Shown: positions 24,105 to 35,271, numbered from the stretch's first letter. The stretch: 64,000 nt of DNA from SHZI01 sp964417725 (GCA_964417725.1 CAYQIV010000003.1:62001-126000); one strand, 5' to 3'. Numbers and translations: made by a program. Notes: a model not told the origin generated them from the sequence alone.

Positions 24105-26480
24105 TTATGTCCTGATTCTCGCACCAAGTTCTTCCGTCAGGCGGGAGACCGCCGCAGCCACGATGGCGTCGCATTCAACGTCGGTTAGGGTGCGCGATGT
24201 TTCCTGTAAAATCAAGCCCAAAGCGACACTCTTTTTACCAGACTCTATGCGCTCGCCGGCATAGACATCAAAAGCGAACACGTCACGCAGCGCGACGCCC
24301 GCCGCAGCCCGGACCGTATCCAGAAGCCGTACCACGGGCACATCGCGTGCCACCAGCACGGCGAGGTCACGGCGTACGGCCGGATAGCGCGAAACCGGCT
24401 GGTATGTCGGCAGCCGAGTTCGCAGGCATTCATCGAGATCGAGTTCAAACAGCAACGGTGCCTCAACCATCCCGCGCGCTGCCACCAGCCGGGGGTGCAT
24501 CACGCCCAGCCAGCCGACAAGGCGCCCCTGCCGCTCGATCCTCGCGCTGCGCCCGGGCTGCAGCGCCGGGTGGGCGGCGGCGATCCAGCGCAGGTCGACT
24601 GCCCGCTCCGCGCGACAAAACAGCGCTTCGATGTCGGCCTTGACGTCATGGAAATCAACTTTCCGCCCCCCCTCACCCCACTGCTCGGGGAGATGTGGGC
24701 CGCCGGCGATCCCGCCAATCACCGCGCGTTCGACCGGATGGCCGTCCTGCATGTGGTAGACGCGTCCCACCTCAAAGGCCCGCAAGCGGGCCACCTGCCG
24801 GGCCTGGTTATGTAACAACGTTCGAACCAGCCCGGGCCACAGGCTGCGCCGCAGGGTCGCCAGCTCCGCGGAAATCGGATTGACCAGGTCGATGGCGCCG
24901 CCACCCTGGGCGAATTCGGCGTCGCCGGCCGCATCACCGAAGCTCCAGGTGACGACCTCCTGATAGCCCCGATCCACCCAGATCGCACGCAGCCGCTCGC
25001 ACCGACGCGATGACTCGCTGCTGTTGCCGAGCGTCGTGGCGCGGGTCCCGGGCTGCTCCGGGATCGCATCGTAGCCGACCAGGCGGGCCAGTTCCTCGAG
25101 GAGATCGACTTCGATGGCAATGTCGAAGCGGTGGGTTGGTGGCGTGACCAGCCAACTGCCGTCTGCGCAGCCAGAAACCTGCATGCCCAGCCGCGCCAGG
25201 CTCGCCTCGACCTCGGCATCGCCGATCGCAAGGCCCAGCACTCGCGGGATCTGTGCTGGCCGCAGGCGGACCGCCGACCGCGCTGCCGGGGCGGCCACCC
25301 CCCCGACCGACACGGGGCCGGGCTGGCCGCCGCAGATCCCGACCAGCAGGGCAGTGGCCCGTTCGATGGCGGGTTGCGGCGCCGCCGGATCGACGCCGCG
25401 CTCGAAACGCATCGAGGCATCTGTCTGCAACCCATGGCGACGTGCCCGCCCGACGACTGCCGCAGGCGGGAAATGCGCCGATTCGAGGAACACATCGCAG
25501 GTCGCCGGGCCCACGCCAGTGCCCTCGCCGCCCATGATGCCGGCCATGCCGATCGCACCGCGGTCATCGGCAATGACCAGCACGTCGGGATCGAGTGCCA
25601 GTTCGGTGCCGCCCAGCAAGCGCAGGCGCTCGCCGGGCCGGGCGCGGCGGACACGGATCGCACCCTGCAGGAAGGCACGGTCATAGGCGTGCAGCGGCTG
25701 ACCGAGTTCGAGCATGACGTAGTTGGTGACATCGACCACCGGACTGATGGCACGGATGCCACAGCGGCGCAGCCGCTCGACCATCCACAGCGGGGTCTGC
25801 GCCCGTGGGTCGATCCCGCGGATCACGCGACCACAGAACTGGCTACACCCCGCTTCATCCTCGATGCGTACCGGGAATGTGTCTTCGATCTGCGCTGCCA
25901 CTGCTGGCGGTGCGGGGTCCCGGAACGGCAGGCCGGCAACCGCGGCGATGTCACGGGCAATGCCGACGATGGAAAAGCAGTCGGCCCGGTTGGGCGTGAC
26001 ATTGATGTCGAGGACCACGTCCTCGAGCGCCAGCGCCCCGGCAACGGAAGTGCCGGGCACGAGAACGGAATCCAGCTCGAGCAATCCTTCGGCGTGTTCC
26101 GCGATGCCGAGCTCCACCGCTGAACAAAGCATGCCCTCGGAAGGAACACCGCGCAGCCTGGAGCGCCGGATGCGCAGCCCGCCAGGCAGGCTGGCGCCGG
26201 CCATGGCCAGCGGGTAAACGCCGCCTTCCCGTACATTGGCGGCCCCACAAACGACCTGCAACGTACCCTCGCCGCTGTCGACCTGACAAACGCGTAGCCG
26301 GTCTGCATCCGGGTGCGCCGCCACGGACAGGACCCGGCCAGCCACGACATGTGGCAGGGGACCACCGACCGGTACTGCCTCATCGACTTCGAGGCCTTGC
26401 ATGGTCAGCTGATGGACCAGCGCCGCGGTGCCGCCCGCCGGATCAGCCCACTCCCTCAGCCAGTATTCGCTGACCTTCAT
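24105..26480 (-). CDS. pheT: Phenylalanine-tRNA ligase beta subunit
   Basis: A 791-residue subunit of the cytosolic (alpha-beta)2 PheRS. In order: a short B1 part, the tRNA-binding OB domain (about 40-150, AAHPDADRLRVCQVDSG), the B3/B4 editing domain that clears Tyr-tRNA(Phe), B5, the catalytic-like core, and the C-terminal ferredoxin-fold anticodon-binding domain (last ~95 residues, with YPAVRRDLAVLV). Length and order match the family. It follows pheS by eight bases on the minus strand. Confidence 0.96.
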   Translation of the reverse strand: MKVSEYWLREWADPAGGTAALVHQLTMQGLEVDEAVPVGGPLPHVVAGRVLSVAAHPDADRLRVCQVDSGEGTLQVVCGAANVREGGVYPLAMAGASLPGGLRIRRSRLRGVPSEGMLCSAVELGIAEHAEGLLELDSVLVPGTSVAGALALEDVVLDINVTPNRADCFSIVGIARDIAAVAGLPFRDPAPPAVAAQIEDTFPVRIEDEAGCSQFCGRVIRGIDPRAQTPLWMVERLRRCGIRAISPVVDVTNYVMLELGQPLHAYDRAFLQGAIRVRRARPGERLRLLGGTELALDPDVLVIADDRGAIGMAGIMGGEGTGVGPATCDVFLESAHFPPAAVVGRARRHGLQTDASMRFERGVDPAAPQPAIERATALLVGICGGQPGPVSVGGVAAPAARSAVRLRPAQIPRVLGLAIGDAEVEASLARLGMQVSGCADGSWLVTPPTHRFDIAIEVDLLEELARLVGYDAIPEQPGTRATTLGNSSESSRRCERLRAIWVDRGYQEVVTWSFGDAAGDAEFAQGGGAIDLVNPISAELATLRRSLWPGLVRTLLHNQARQVARLRAFEVGRVYHMQDGHPVERAVIGGIAGGPHLPEQWGEGGRKVDFHDVKADIEALFCRAERAVDLRWIAAAHPALQPGRSARIERQGRLVGWLGVMHPRLVAARGMVEAPLLFELDLDECLRTRLPTYQPVSRYPAVRRDLAVLVARDVPVVRLLDTVRAAAGVALRDVFAFDVYAGERIESGKKSVALGLILQETSRTLTDVECDAIVAAAVSRLTEELGARIRT

Positions 26481-26488
26481 CGTCTTCC

Positions 26489-27472
26489 TCAGCCAAACTG
26501 GGCCAGCAGGCGCATGTCGTTTTCGAACAGCAGGCGGATGTCGTCGATGCCATAACGGAGCATCGCCAGCCGTTCAACGCCCATACCGAAGGCATAGCCG
26601 GTATGGACCTCGGGGTCGATGCCTGCACCCGCCAGCACATCGGGGTGCACCATGCCGCAGCCAAGGATCTCCAGCCAGCGGCCGGATTCCGCCAGCACGT
26701 CGACTTCCGCGGAAGGCTCCGTGAAAGGGAAATACGATGGCCGGAAACGTACGGTGGCACGCCGCTCGAAGAAACGCTCGATGAACTGGTGCAACACGCA
26801 TTTCAAGTGGGCAAAGCTCACGTCGCGGTCGACGACCAACCCCTCGACCTGGTGGAACATCGGCGTGTGCGTCATGTCGGAATCACGCCGATAGACCCGC
26901 CCGGGGGCAATCAGGCGGATCGGCGCACCGTTGGCCAGCAACGCGCGAATCTGCACCGGGGACGTATGGGTGCGCAGCAAGCGGCCATCGGCAAGGTAGA
27001 AGGTGTCGTGCATGGCCCGGGCCGGATGGTCTGGCGGGATGTTGAGCGCGGTAAAGTTGTGGAAATCGTCCTCGATCTCGGGGCCTTCGTGAACGCTGAA
27101 GCCGGCGTGGGAGAAGATCTCCGCGATGCGATCCAGGGTGCGCGTCACCGGGTGCAGGCCACCGCCGTGCTGGCCACGGCCGGCCAGCGTGACGTCGATG
27201 GCATCCGCCTTCAGCGTGGCCTCCAGTGCGGCATCTTCAAGCACTGCCTGGCGCGCATCGAGGGCGGACTGGAGTGCCGCACGCGCGGCATTGACCGCCT
27301 GTCCGGCCTGGCGCCGCTCACCTTCCGCCAGCGTGCCCAACGAACGGAGCAACGCCGTCACCTGGCCCTTCTTGCCGAGGTAACGCACACGAATGGCATC
27401 GAGCGCAGCGAGGTCGGCCGCCGCCGCAACTTCCGCGCAGGACTGGTCGAGCAAGGCCTTGAGCTGGTCCAT
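26489..27472 (-). CDS. pheS: Phenylalanine-tRNA ligase alpha subunit
   Basis: Catalytic subunit of PheRS, a class II aminoacyl-tRNA synthetase. An N-terminal coiled coil (about 1-85, containing RYLGKKGQVTALLRSLG) precedes the core: HPVTRTLDRI, then motif 2 around PGRVYRRDSDMTHTPMFHQVEGL, and motif 3 in GYAFGMGVERLAMLRYGIDD. Starting at ATG 27472 the protein is 327 residues, the same as E. coli PheS; a GTG six codons upstream is a possible alternative. It lies 67 bases after rplT, a gap filled with a strong hairpin. Confidence 0.95.
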   Translation of the reverse strand: MDQLKALLDQSCAEVAAAADLAALDAIRVRYLGKKGQVTALLRSLGTLAEGERRQAGQAVNAARAALQSALDARQAVLEDAALEATLKADAIDVTLAGRGQHGGGLHPVTRTLDRIAEIFSHAGFSVHEGPEIEDDFHNFTALNIPPDHPARAMHDTFYLADGRLLRTHTSPVQIRALLANGAPIRLIAPGRVYRRDSDMTHTPMFHQVEGLVVDRDVSFAHLKCVLHQFIERFFERRATVRFRPSYFPFTEPSAEVDVLAESGRWLEILGCGMVHPDVLAGAGIDPEVHTGYAFGMGVERLAMLRYGIDDIRLLFENDMRLLAQFG

Positions 27473-27491
27473 GGAAAGACACCGCGACACC

Positions 27492-27526
27492 CCGCCCCGC
27501 GGCGCCCGTCAGGCGCCCCGGGGCGG
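27492..27526 (-). promoter_or_regulatory. Long GC hairpin between rplT and pheS
   Basis: Arms 27492-27506 and 27512-27526 pair at 14 of 15 positions (one C-C mismatch on the plus strand) around a 5-base loop. No T tract follows on either strand, so it is not a standard terminator. It occupies most of the 67-base gap and could be a leader structure controlling pheS or an mRNA-processing element. No phenylalanine-rich leader peptide is present. Confidence 0.5.
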
Positions 27527-27539
27527 AATCCCGGATTGA

Positions 27540-27899
27540 TCAGCCGCCGAGCCCGGCCTTGGCCTTTTCGGCCAACGCCCCGAACGCTGCATCGTCGAAC
27601 ACGGCGAGATCGGCAAGGACCTTGCGGTCGATCTCGACGCCCGCGACACGCAGGCCGTTCATCATGCGGCTGTAGGACAGACCATGCCCGCGGGCCGCCG
27701 CATTGATGCGCGTGATCCACAGGGCACGGAACTCACGCTTGCGCGCGCGACGGTCGCGATAGGCGTATTGCCCCGCCTTGACGACGGCCTGCTTGGCCGT
27801 CTTGATGAGCTTCCGGCGGGCACCGGACATGCCCTTGGCTTTCTTGAGGATCTTGCGGTGTCGAGCCCGCGCAGTCACCCCACGTTTCACTCTGGCCAT
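27540..27899 (-). CDS. rplT: 50S ribosomal protein L20
   Basis: A 119-residue 23S rRNA-binding protein needed early in large-subunit assembly. The basic N-terminal tail MARVKRGVTARARHRKILK and the globular part with YAYRDRRARKREFRALWI and INAAARGHGLSYS are typical. In E. coli L20 also represses rpmI-rplT translation. The ATG at 27899 lies 12 bases after the rpmI stop. Downstream is the pheS hairpin. Confidence 0.97.
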   Translation of the reverse strand: MARVKRGVTARARHRKILKKAKGMSGARRKLIKTAKQAVVKAGQYAYRDRRARKREFRALWITRINAAARGHGLSYSRMMNGLRVAGVEIDRKVLADLAVFDDAAFGALAEKAKAGLGG

Positions 27900-27911
27900 C
27901 GGTCATTCCCC

Positions 27912-28106
27912 TCAAGTGTAAGGCAGCATGCGCTGCACGCCGCGCACATCGCTTTCATCAACCTGCGTCATCGGACCCAGCTGGCGTTTCCGCTTGCTGC
28001 TTTTCTTGGTCAGGATGTGATTCAGGTGCGATTGAGCACACTTGTAACCGCTGGCGGTTTTCCGGAACCGCTTGGCCGCCCCCCGGTTGGTCTTCATCTT
28101 GGGCAT
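27912..28106 (-). CDS. rpmI: 50S ribosomal protein L35
   Basis: A 64-residue basic protein with the invariant start MPKMKTNRGAAKRF and the lysine-rich centre LTKKSSKRKRQLG. GAGGAG lies nine bases before the ATG. The gap to infC (85 bases) is the usual place for the L20-binding translational operator in gammaproteobacteria; I did not resolve the pseudoknot here. Confidence 0.96.
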   Translation of the reverse strand: MPKMKTNRGAAKRFRKTASGYKCAQSHLNHILTKKSSKRKRQLGPMTQVDESDVRGVQRMLPYT

Positions 28107-28191
28107 TTCAATGTCTCCTCATGGCCCGGACCGTACCCTTGCGGGCCGGTGCAGGCGGGTTTCGGCACACCGGTCATCCGGCCGCCGTCAC

Positions 28192-28710
28192 TCACTTCTT
28201 TTTCGGTGCAACGACCATCACCATCTGCCGACCTTCGAGGCGCGGCATCTGTTCGACGGTCCCCAGTGGCTCAAGGTCCTGGCGGACCCGCTGCAGGAGT
28301 TGCACCCCGATCTCCTGATGAGCCATTTCCCGTCCACGGAAACGGAGCGTGATCTTTGCCCTGTCTCCCTGGGTGAGAAAGCGGACGAGGTTGCGGAGCT
28401 TGACCTGGTAGTCGCCCTCCTCGGTCCCCGGCCGGAACTTCACTTCCTTGACCTGAATCTGCTTCTGCTTGCGCTTGGCTGCATGCGCCTTCTTGTTCTG
28501 TTCGAACATGAACTTGCCGAAGTCCATGATGCGACAGACCGGCGGGTCGGCGGTCGGCGAGATTTCCACGAGGTCAAGGCCCGCCGCCCCGGCACGGAGC
28601 AGGGCCTGTTCGCGGGAAAGGATGCCTGCCTGCTCGCCGTTTTCGTCGATAACCCGCAGCAGTGGTGCGTCGATGTCCTCGTTACGCCGGACACGTTTAC
28701 TGGAAACGAT
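28192..28710 (-). CDS. infC: Translation initiation factor IF-3, with ATC start codon
   Basis: IF3 binds the 30S subunit and checks initiator tRNA and start codon. A start at 28710 gives 172 residues: IVSSKRVRRNEDIDAPLLRV, then the NTD with LVEISPTADPPVCRIMDFGKF, a lysine-rich linker, and the CTD with FRPGTEEGDYQ and MVVAPKKK at the end. An in-frame TGA, which is also the thrS stop, sits two codons upstream, and no ATG, GTG or TTG occurs before the conserved region. The first plausible codon is ATC at 28710-28708, eight bases after GGAGG. E. coli infC uses AUU, and IF3 rejects such starts to control its own level; AUC would do the same here. Confidence 0.92.
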   Translation of the reverse strand: MVSSKRVRRNEDIDAPLLRVIDENGEQAGILSREQALLRAGAAGLDLVEISPTADPPVCRIMDFGKFMFEQNKKAHAAKRKQKQIQVKEVKFRPGTEEGDYQVKLRNLVRFLTQGDRAKITLRFRGREMAHQEIGVQLLQRVRQDLEPLGTVEQMPRLEGRQMVMVVAPKKK

Positions 28711-28713
28711 GCG

Positions 28714-30642
28714 TCAATCCTCCATTGAAGCGCGGCCGCGGCTCGCGATGGCTGAGACAAGCCTCTCCTGCAGCTGCCCGATGGACATGCTGCCGAGATC
28801 CTTGCCGGCCCGCGTGCGCACGGCCACGGTGTGGGTCTGCGATTCACGATCCCCGACCACCAGAAGGCAGGGGACGCGCCTGAGCGTGTGCTCGCGGATC
28901 TTAAAGCCTATTTTCTCGTTCCTCAAGTCCACTTCGGCCCGAACGCCCTGATTTTTCAGTGTTTCCATGATCAAGGTGGCGTATTCGGCCTGGCGGTCCG
29001 TGATGTTGAGCACGACGGCCTGGACCGGTGCCAGCCACAACGGCAGCCGGCCGGCATGGTGCTCGAGCAGGATGCCGAGGAAACGCTCGATCGAACCGAA
29101 CATGGCCCGGTGCAACATGACCGGTGTATGGCGCTGGCTGTCATCGCCGACAAAGCTCGCCCCGAGGCGGCCGGGCAGGTTGAAATCGACCTGCAGGGTG
29201 CCGCATTGCCAGTCCCGGCCGATGGCGTCACGCAGCACGAACTCCAGCTTCGGCCCGTAGAAGGCGCCCTCCCCGGGGTTGTAGGCCATCTCGAGGTTGG
29301 CAGCCCTTGCCGCCTCCCTGAGCGCCTCCTCGGCCCGGTCCCAGATTTCGTCGCTGCCGACCCGCTGGGCCGGGCGGTCGGAAAACTTGACCCGCACGTC
29401 GTCAAAGCCGAAATCACGGTAGATGCCGAGTATCAGGTCGGTGACCCGGACCGATTCTTCGGTGATCTGCGCCGGGGTACAGAAAATGTGCGCATCGTCC
29501 TGGGTGAAAGCCCGCACGCGCATCAGCCCGTGCAGGGCTCCCGAGGGCTCGTAGCGATGCACCTTGCCGAACTCGCACAACCTCAGCGGAAGTTCGCGGT
29601 AGCTCTTCAGGCCCTGGTTGAAGACCTGGATGTGTCCCGGGCAGTTCATCGGCTTGATGGCATAGCAGCGCTCATCCGGCGTCTGCGTCATGAACATGTT
29701 GTCGCCGAACTTGTCCATGTGCCCGGACTGCACCCATAACTCGCGGTCCATGATCTCCGGGGTATTGACCTCCTGGTAGCCACCAGCCGCCTGACGTTCA
29801 CGCATGTAGCCGATCAGCTGGCGGAACAGCGTCCAGCCATGCGGATGCCAGAACACGGCGCCAGGGGCCTCCTCCTGGAAGTGGAACAGGTCGAGTTCGC
29901 GCCCCAGCCTGCGGTGGTCACGCTTCTCGGCCTCCTCGAGACGTTTAAGGTAGGCCTTGAGCGACGCGTCATCAGGCCATGCGGTACCGTAGATCCGTTG
30001 CAGCATCGCGTTGCGCGAATCACCCCGCCAGTAGGCCCCGGCCAGCTTCGTCAGCTTGAATGCGCCCAGCCGGCCGGTTGACGGCACATGGGGTCCCCGG
30101 CACAGGTCAACCCAGCCCCCCTGCCCGTACAGGCTGATGTCCTCACCGGGCGGAATGTCGGCGATGATTTCAGCCTTGTACTGCTCGCCCTGGCCGCGGA
30201 AGAAGTCGATGGCCGCGTCCCGCGACATGACCCGCCGCTCGACGGCCAGGTCGGCCGCCACGAGTTCGCGCATCTTCTGCTCGATGGCGGCAAGGTCCTC
30301 AGGGGTGAACGGCCTCGCAAAGGCAAAGTCGTAGTAGAAGCCGTCCTCGATCACCGGACCGATCGTGACCTGGGCCTCGGGAAAGAGATCCTGCACGGCT
30401 TGTGCGAGCAGGTGCGCGGTGGAATGGCGCAGGATCTCGATGCCGTCGGCATCGCGCGCCGTGACGATCGACACGTTGGCATCGTCGCCGATGACATATG
30501 AGGTGTCGACAAGCCTGCCGTCGACACGGCCGGCCAGTGCAGCCCGGGCCAGGCCAGCACCGATGGACGACGCCAGCGCGGCAACCGAAACGGGCTGCTC
30601 GAACGTCTTCTGACTGCCGTCGGGCAGCGTGATGACCGGCAT
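28714..30642 (-). CDS. thrS: Threonine-tRNA ligase
   Basis: A 642-residue class II synthetase. N-terminal TGS domain (1-62), the editing domain with the HSTAHLLAQA and later YKAEIIADIP segments, the catalytic core with FGKVHRYEPSGALHGLMRVRAFTQDDAHIFC, WQCGTLQVDFNLPGRLGASF and a zinc site, then the anticodon-binding domain (about 540-642, with VRAEVDLRNEKIGFKIRE). It heads the thrS-infC-rpmI-rplT-pheST-ihfA cluster. The infC start lies only three bases after its stop. Confidence 0.97.
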   Translation of the reverse strand: MPVITLPDGSQKTFEQPVSVAALASSIGAGLARAALAGRVDGRLVDTSYVIGDDANVSIVTARDADGIEILRHSTAHLLAQAVQDLFPEAQVTIGPVIEDGFYYDFAFARPFTPEDLAAIEQKMRELVAADLAVERRVMSRDAAIDFFRGQGEQYKAEIIADIPPGEDISLYGQGGWVDLCRGPHVPSTGRLGAFKLTKLAGAYWRGDSRNAMLQRIYGTAWPDDASLKAYLKRLEEAEKRDHRRLGRELDLFHFQEEAPGAVFWHPHGWTLFRQLIGYMRERQAAGGYQEVNTPEIMDRELWVQSGHMDKFGDNMFMTQTPDERCYAIKPMNCPGHIQVFNQGLKSYRELPLRLCEFGKVHRYEPSGALHGLMRVRAFTQDDAHIFCTPAQITEESVRVTDLILGIYRDFGFDDVRVKFSDRPAQRVGSDEIWDRAEEALREAARAANLEMAYNPGEGAFYGPKLEFVLRDAIGRDWQCGTLQVDFNLPGRLGASFVGDDSQRHTPVMLHRAMFGSIERFLGILLEHHAGRLPLWLAPVQAVVLNITDRQAEYATLIMETLKNQGVRAEVDLRNEKIGFKIREHTLRRVPCLLVVGDRESQTHTVAVRTRAGKDLGSMSIGQLQERLVSAIASRGRASMED

Positions 30643-30740
30643 GCTGATGGTGTCCTGGAAGAAACGGGTGGGCGCCCTGGCGGGCGCGCCGGGCGGATCC
30701 TAGCAGACGGCCACCCGGGAGGCGGGGGCCGTTGCGGGGA

Positions 30741-30816
30741 TGGTAGGCGCGATTGGAGTTGAACCAACGACCCCTTGCATGTCAAGCAAGTGCTCTAACC
30801 ACTGAGCTACGCGCCT
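30741..30816 (-). tRNA. tRNA-Val (GAC)
   Basis: A 76-base cloverleaf with encoded CCA. Acceptor AGGCGCG pairs with CGCGCCT, D arm GCTCAGTGGTTAGAGC, anticodon arm CTTGC-TTGACAT-GCAAG with GAC at 34-36, T arm GTTGG-TTCAACT-CCAAT. It lies between uvrB and thrS on their strand. Confidence 0.95.
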
Positions 30817-30841
30817 TCGCCGCAAACCGGCGTCACGATAC

Positions 30842-32941
<2,100 letters not shown>

Positions 32942-32982
32942 GTGCGCCCCTGGACAGGCGGTCACTTCAGCGAGGAACTCCG

Positions 32983-34167
32983 GTGAGTCTAACAGTTTCC
33001 CAACGTTGCCAGCGCGTCAAGCCATCCCCGACCATGGCAGTCACGGCGCGGGCTGCAGAGCTGCGCGCCCAGGGACGCGACATCATCGACCTTGGCGCCG
33101 GCGAGCCGGACTTCGACACCCCGCAGCACATCCGGGCGGCGGCGATCGCGGCCATCGATGCCGGGCAGACCCGCTATACGGCGGTCGAGGGGACAGCGGC
33201 ACTGCGCAAAGCCATCAGCGCCAAGTTCCAGCGCGAAAACGGGCTTGCCTATGCGCCCGACCAGATCCTCGTGTCGTGCGGGGCCAAGCAGACCCTCTAC
33301 AACCTGTGCAGCGCCCTGCTCAATCCGGGCGACGAAGCACTGGTGCCGGCACCGTACTGGGTCTCGTACCCGGACATGGTCAAGCTTGCCGACGCCGAGC
33401 CTGTCATCATCGCAGCGTCGATGCAGGACGGCTTCAAGATCACCCCTCGCACGCTTGAGGCAGCGATCACGCCGCGCACGCGGCTGGTCTTCCTCAACAG
33501 CCCCAGCAATCCGACCGGCGCGGCCTACACGCGGGCAGAACTCGTTGCGCTCGGCAAGGTACTGGAGCGCCACCCCAACATCGTCATCGCTGCCGACGAC
33601 ATCTACGAGCACATCTACTGGGCGGATGAGCCTTTTGTGACGTTTGCCGCGGCGTGCCCGGCGCTCGGCGAGCGGACCGTGACGATCAACGGGGTTTCCA
33701 AGGTTTATGCCATGACCGGCTGGCGCATCGGCTATGCCGGCGGCCCGAAGACAATCATCGCGGCGATGAAGAAGATCCAGAGCCAGAGCACCTCGAACCC
33801 GTGCACGATTTCTCAGGCGGCAAGTGTCGCCGCACTCGACGGCGATCAGTCGTGCGTACGCGCCATGTGCCAGGCATTTCGCGAGCGCCATGACTTCATC
33901 GTCGCCGCCTTGAACGACACCCCCGGCTTCCGCTGCCTGCCTTCCGCCGGCACCTTCTACGCATTCCCGGATGCAAGCGAGGCGCTCCGCGTCAGCGGTC
34001 TCAAGGATGACCTGGCCCTTGCCGAACGGTTGCTTGACGAGGCCGGCGTGGCCGTGGTGCCTGGTTCGGCATTCGGCGCCCCGGGCTTCATGCGGCTGTC
34101 CTACGCCTGCAGCATGGCGACACTCGAAGATGCCATCACGCGGATACGCAAGCTTCTGAAAAGCTGA
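32983..34167 (+). CDS. Class I aminotransferase (aspartate aminotransferase type)
   Basis: A 394-residue fold-type I PLP enzyme of the thermophile/Rhizobium-like aspartate aminotransferase subgroup. LGAGEPDFDTP, TRYTAVEGTAALR, LNSPSNPTGAAYT, the PLP lysine in INGVSKVYAMTGWRIGYAGG, and FMRLSYACS are all present. It probably interconverts aspartate and oxaloacetate, perhaps also prephenate/arogenate, which some members of this group accept. Start GTG 32983 has GAGG upstream; the start of the family pattern (SQRCQRVKPSPT) agrees. A single gene between divergent uvrB and downstream tRNA-Asn. Confidence 0.88.
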   Translation: MSLTVSQRCQRVKPSPTMAVTARAAELRAQGRDIIDLGAGEPDFDTPQHIRAAAIAAIDAGQTRYTAVEGTAALRKAISAKFQRENGLAYAPDQILVSCGAKQTLYNLCSALLNPGDEALVPAPYWVSYPDMVKLADAEPVIIAASMQDGFKITPRTLEAAITPRTRLVFLNSPSNPTGAAYTRAELVALGKVLERHPNIVIAADDIYEHIYWADEPFVTFAAACPALGERTVTINGVSKVYAMTGWRIGYAGGPKTIIAAMKKIQSQSTSNPCTISQAASVAALDGDQSCVRAMCQAFRERHDFIVAALNDTPGFRCLPSAGTFYAFPDASEALRVSGLKDDLALAERLLDEAGVAVVPGSAFGAPGFMRLSYACSMATLEDAITRIRKLLKS

Positions 34168-34185
34168 GCGCTGCGTGCGGATACC

Positions 34186-34215
34186 TTGACCTGCCACCGG
34201 CGGCTGGCCCACAAT
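34186..34215 (+). promoter_or_regulatory. Candidate promoter of tRNA-Asn
   Basis: TTGACC (34186-34191), 18 bases, CACAAT (34210-34215), with the tRNA starting 25 bases after the -10. The -35 matches 5 of 6 and the -10 matches 4 of 6. Confidence 0.5.
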
Positions 34216-34239
34216 CGCGCGCTCCGCCCGCAGCTCACT

Positions 34240-34314
34240 TCCCCGGTAGCTCAGTGGTAGAGCAACCGGCTGTTAACCGGTTGGTCGCTGGTTCGAATCC
34301 GGCCCGGGGAGCCA
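34240..34314 (+). tRNA. tRNA-Asn (GTT)
   Basis: A 75-base cloverleaf with encoded CCA. Acceptor TCCCCGG pairs with CCGGGGA, anticodon arm ACCGG-CTGTTAA-CCGGT carries GTT, T arm ends GGTTCGAATCC. A terminator follows within 14 bases. Confidence 0.95.
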
Positions 34315-34327
34315 GACACGAAAAAAC

Positions 34328-34359
34328 GCCGGCCTGGGCGCACGTCCGGCCGGCTTTTT
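34328..34359. terminator. Bidirectional terminator between tRNA-Asn and galU
   Basis: GCCGGCC (34328-34334) and GGCCGGC (34348-34354) form a perfect 7-bp stem. Five T follow on the plus strand and a run of six A precedes it, which is a T tract for transcripts arriving from galU on the minus strand. Confidence 0.8.
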
Positions 34360-34404
34360 CATTAACGACGGGGATTTCCCCGAGGGCTGACGCCCGCCGG
34401 GCGC

Positions 34405-35271
34405 TCAGGCCCTCGCCGTCAGCCCGCGCAGGTGGATGGCGAGCGGTTCGGCCAACGCCGGGTCCGCCAGCGCATAGTCGATCGTCGCCTCGAGATAGCC
34501 GAGCTTGCTGCCACAATCGTAGCGCCGGCCGATGAAAGGCAGGGCATAGACGGGCGCCTGACCGAGCAGGCGCGCGATGCCATCGGTGAGCTGGATCTCG
34601 CCACCGGTGCCCCGGCCTGTCTCTTCGAGGATATCGAAGATATCCGGCGTGAGGAGGTAGCGTCCAACCACCGCCAGGCATGACGGCGCCACCTCCGGGG
34701 CGGGTTTCTCGACGATCTGGCGAAGCTGATGTTTCGTGTCGACGGCAACGATGCCGTAATCACGGGTTCTGGCCCGCGGCACTTCCTGGACGGCAATCAC
34801 GGCCGCGCCGTGGGCATCGTGGTGGGCGCGGAGCTGGCTCAGGCAGCCCGTATCGGCACGGATGAGGTCATCTGGCAGGTGGACATAGAACGGCTCGTCG
34901 CCGACCGCCGGCCGGGCACACAGCACGGCATGGCCCAGCCCGAGCGGCTCGCCCTGACGGATGTACACGCACGACACCCCGGCGGGCAGGATGCCCTTGA
35001 CGATATCGAGCAGGTGGCGCTTGCCCGCATCCTGCAAGGCGCGTTCGAGTTCGGGGTCACGGTCGAAATGATCCTCGATGGCGCGTTTGCTGCTGCCCGT
35101 GACGAAGACCAGGCGGTCTACCCCGGCCTCGAGCGCCTCTTCGACGGCGTACTGGACCAGCGGCTTGTCGACGATGGGCAGCATTTCCTTCGGCATGGCC
35201 TTGGTGGCCGGCAGAAAGCGCGTGCCACGACCGGCGACGGGGAACACGGCCGTACGGACCGGTTTCGACAT
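34405..35271 (-). CDS. galU: UTP-glucose-1-phosphate uridylyltransferase
   Basis: Makes UDP-glucose for cell-surface glycans. The 288 residues begin VRTAVFPVAGRGTRFLPATKAMPKEMLP, the nucleotide-binding loop, followed by DKPLVQYAVEEA, GQGEPLGLGHAV-like RQGEPLGLGHAVL, VEKPAPE and FIGRRYDCGSKLGYLEA. The ATG at 35271 was selected since the long open frame further upstream (towards 35826) overlaps the ComEA-type gene. It ends at the bidirectional terminator shared with tRNA-Asn. Confidence 0.95.
   Translation of the reverse strand: MSKPVRTAVFPVAGRGTRFLPATKAMPKEMLPIVDKPLVQYAVEEALEAGVDRLVFVTGSSKRAIEDHFDRDPELERALQDAGKRHLLDIVKGILPAGVSCVYIRQGEPLGLGHAVLCARPAVGDEPFYVHLPDDLIRADTGCLSQLRAHHDAHGAAVIAVQEVPRARTRDYGIVAVDTKHQLRQIVEKPAPEVAPSCLAVVGRYLLTPDIFDILEETGRGTGGEIQLTDGIARLLGQAPVYALPFIGRRYDCGSKLGYLEATIDYALADPALAEPLAIHLRGLTARA

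Noticed and set aside
27473..27539. Phenylalanine leader peptide (pheM-like) before pheS
   Set aside because: No short phenylalanine-rich frame and no T-tract terminator in the gap.
32942..32982. LexA operator for uvrB
   Set aside because: No CTGT-N8-ACAG or xanthomonad-type palindrome in the 41-base divergent gap or just inside the genes.
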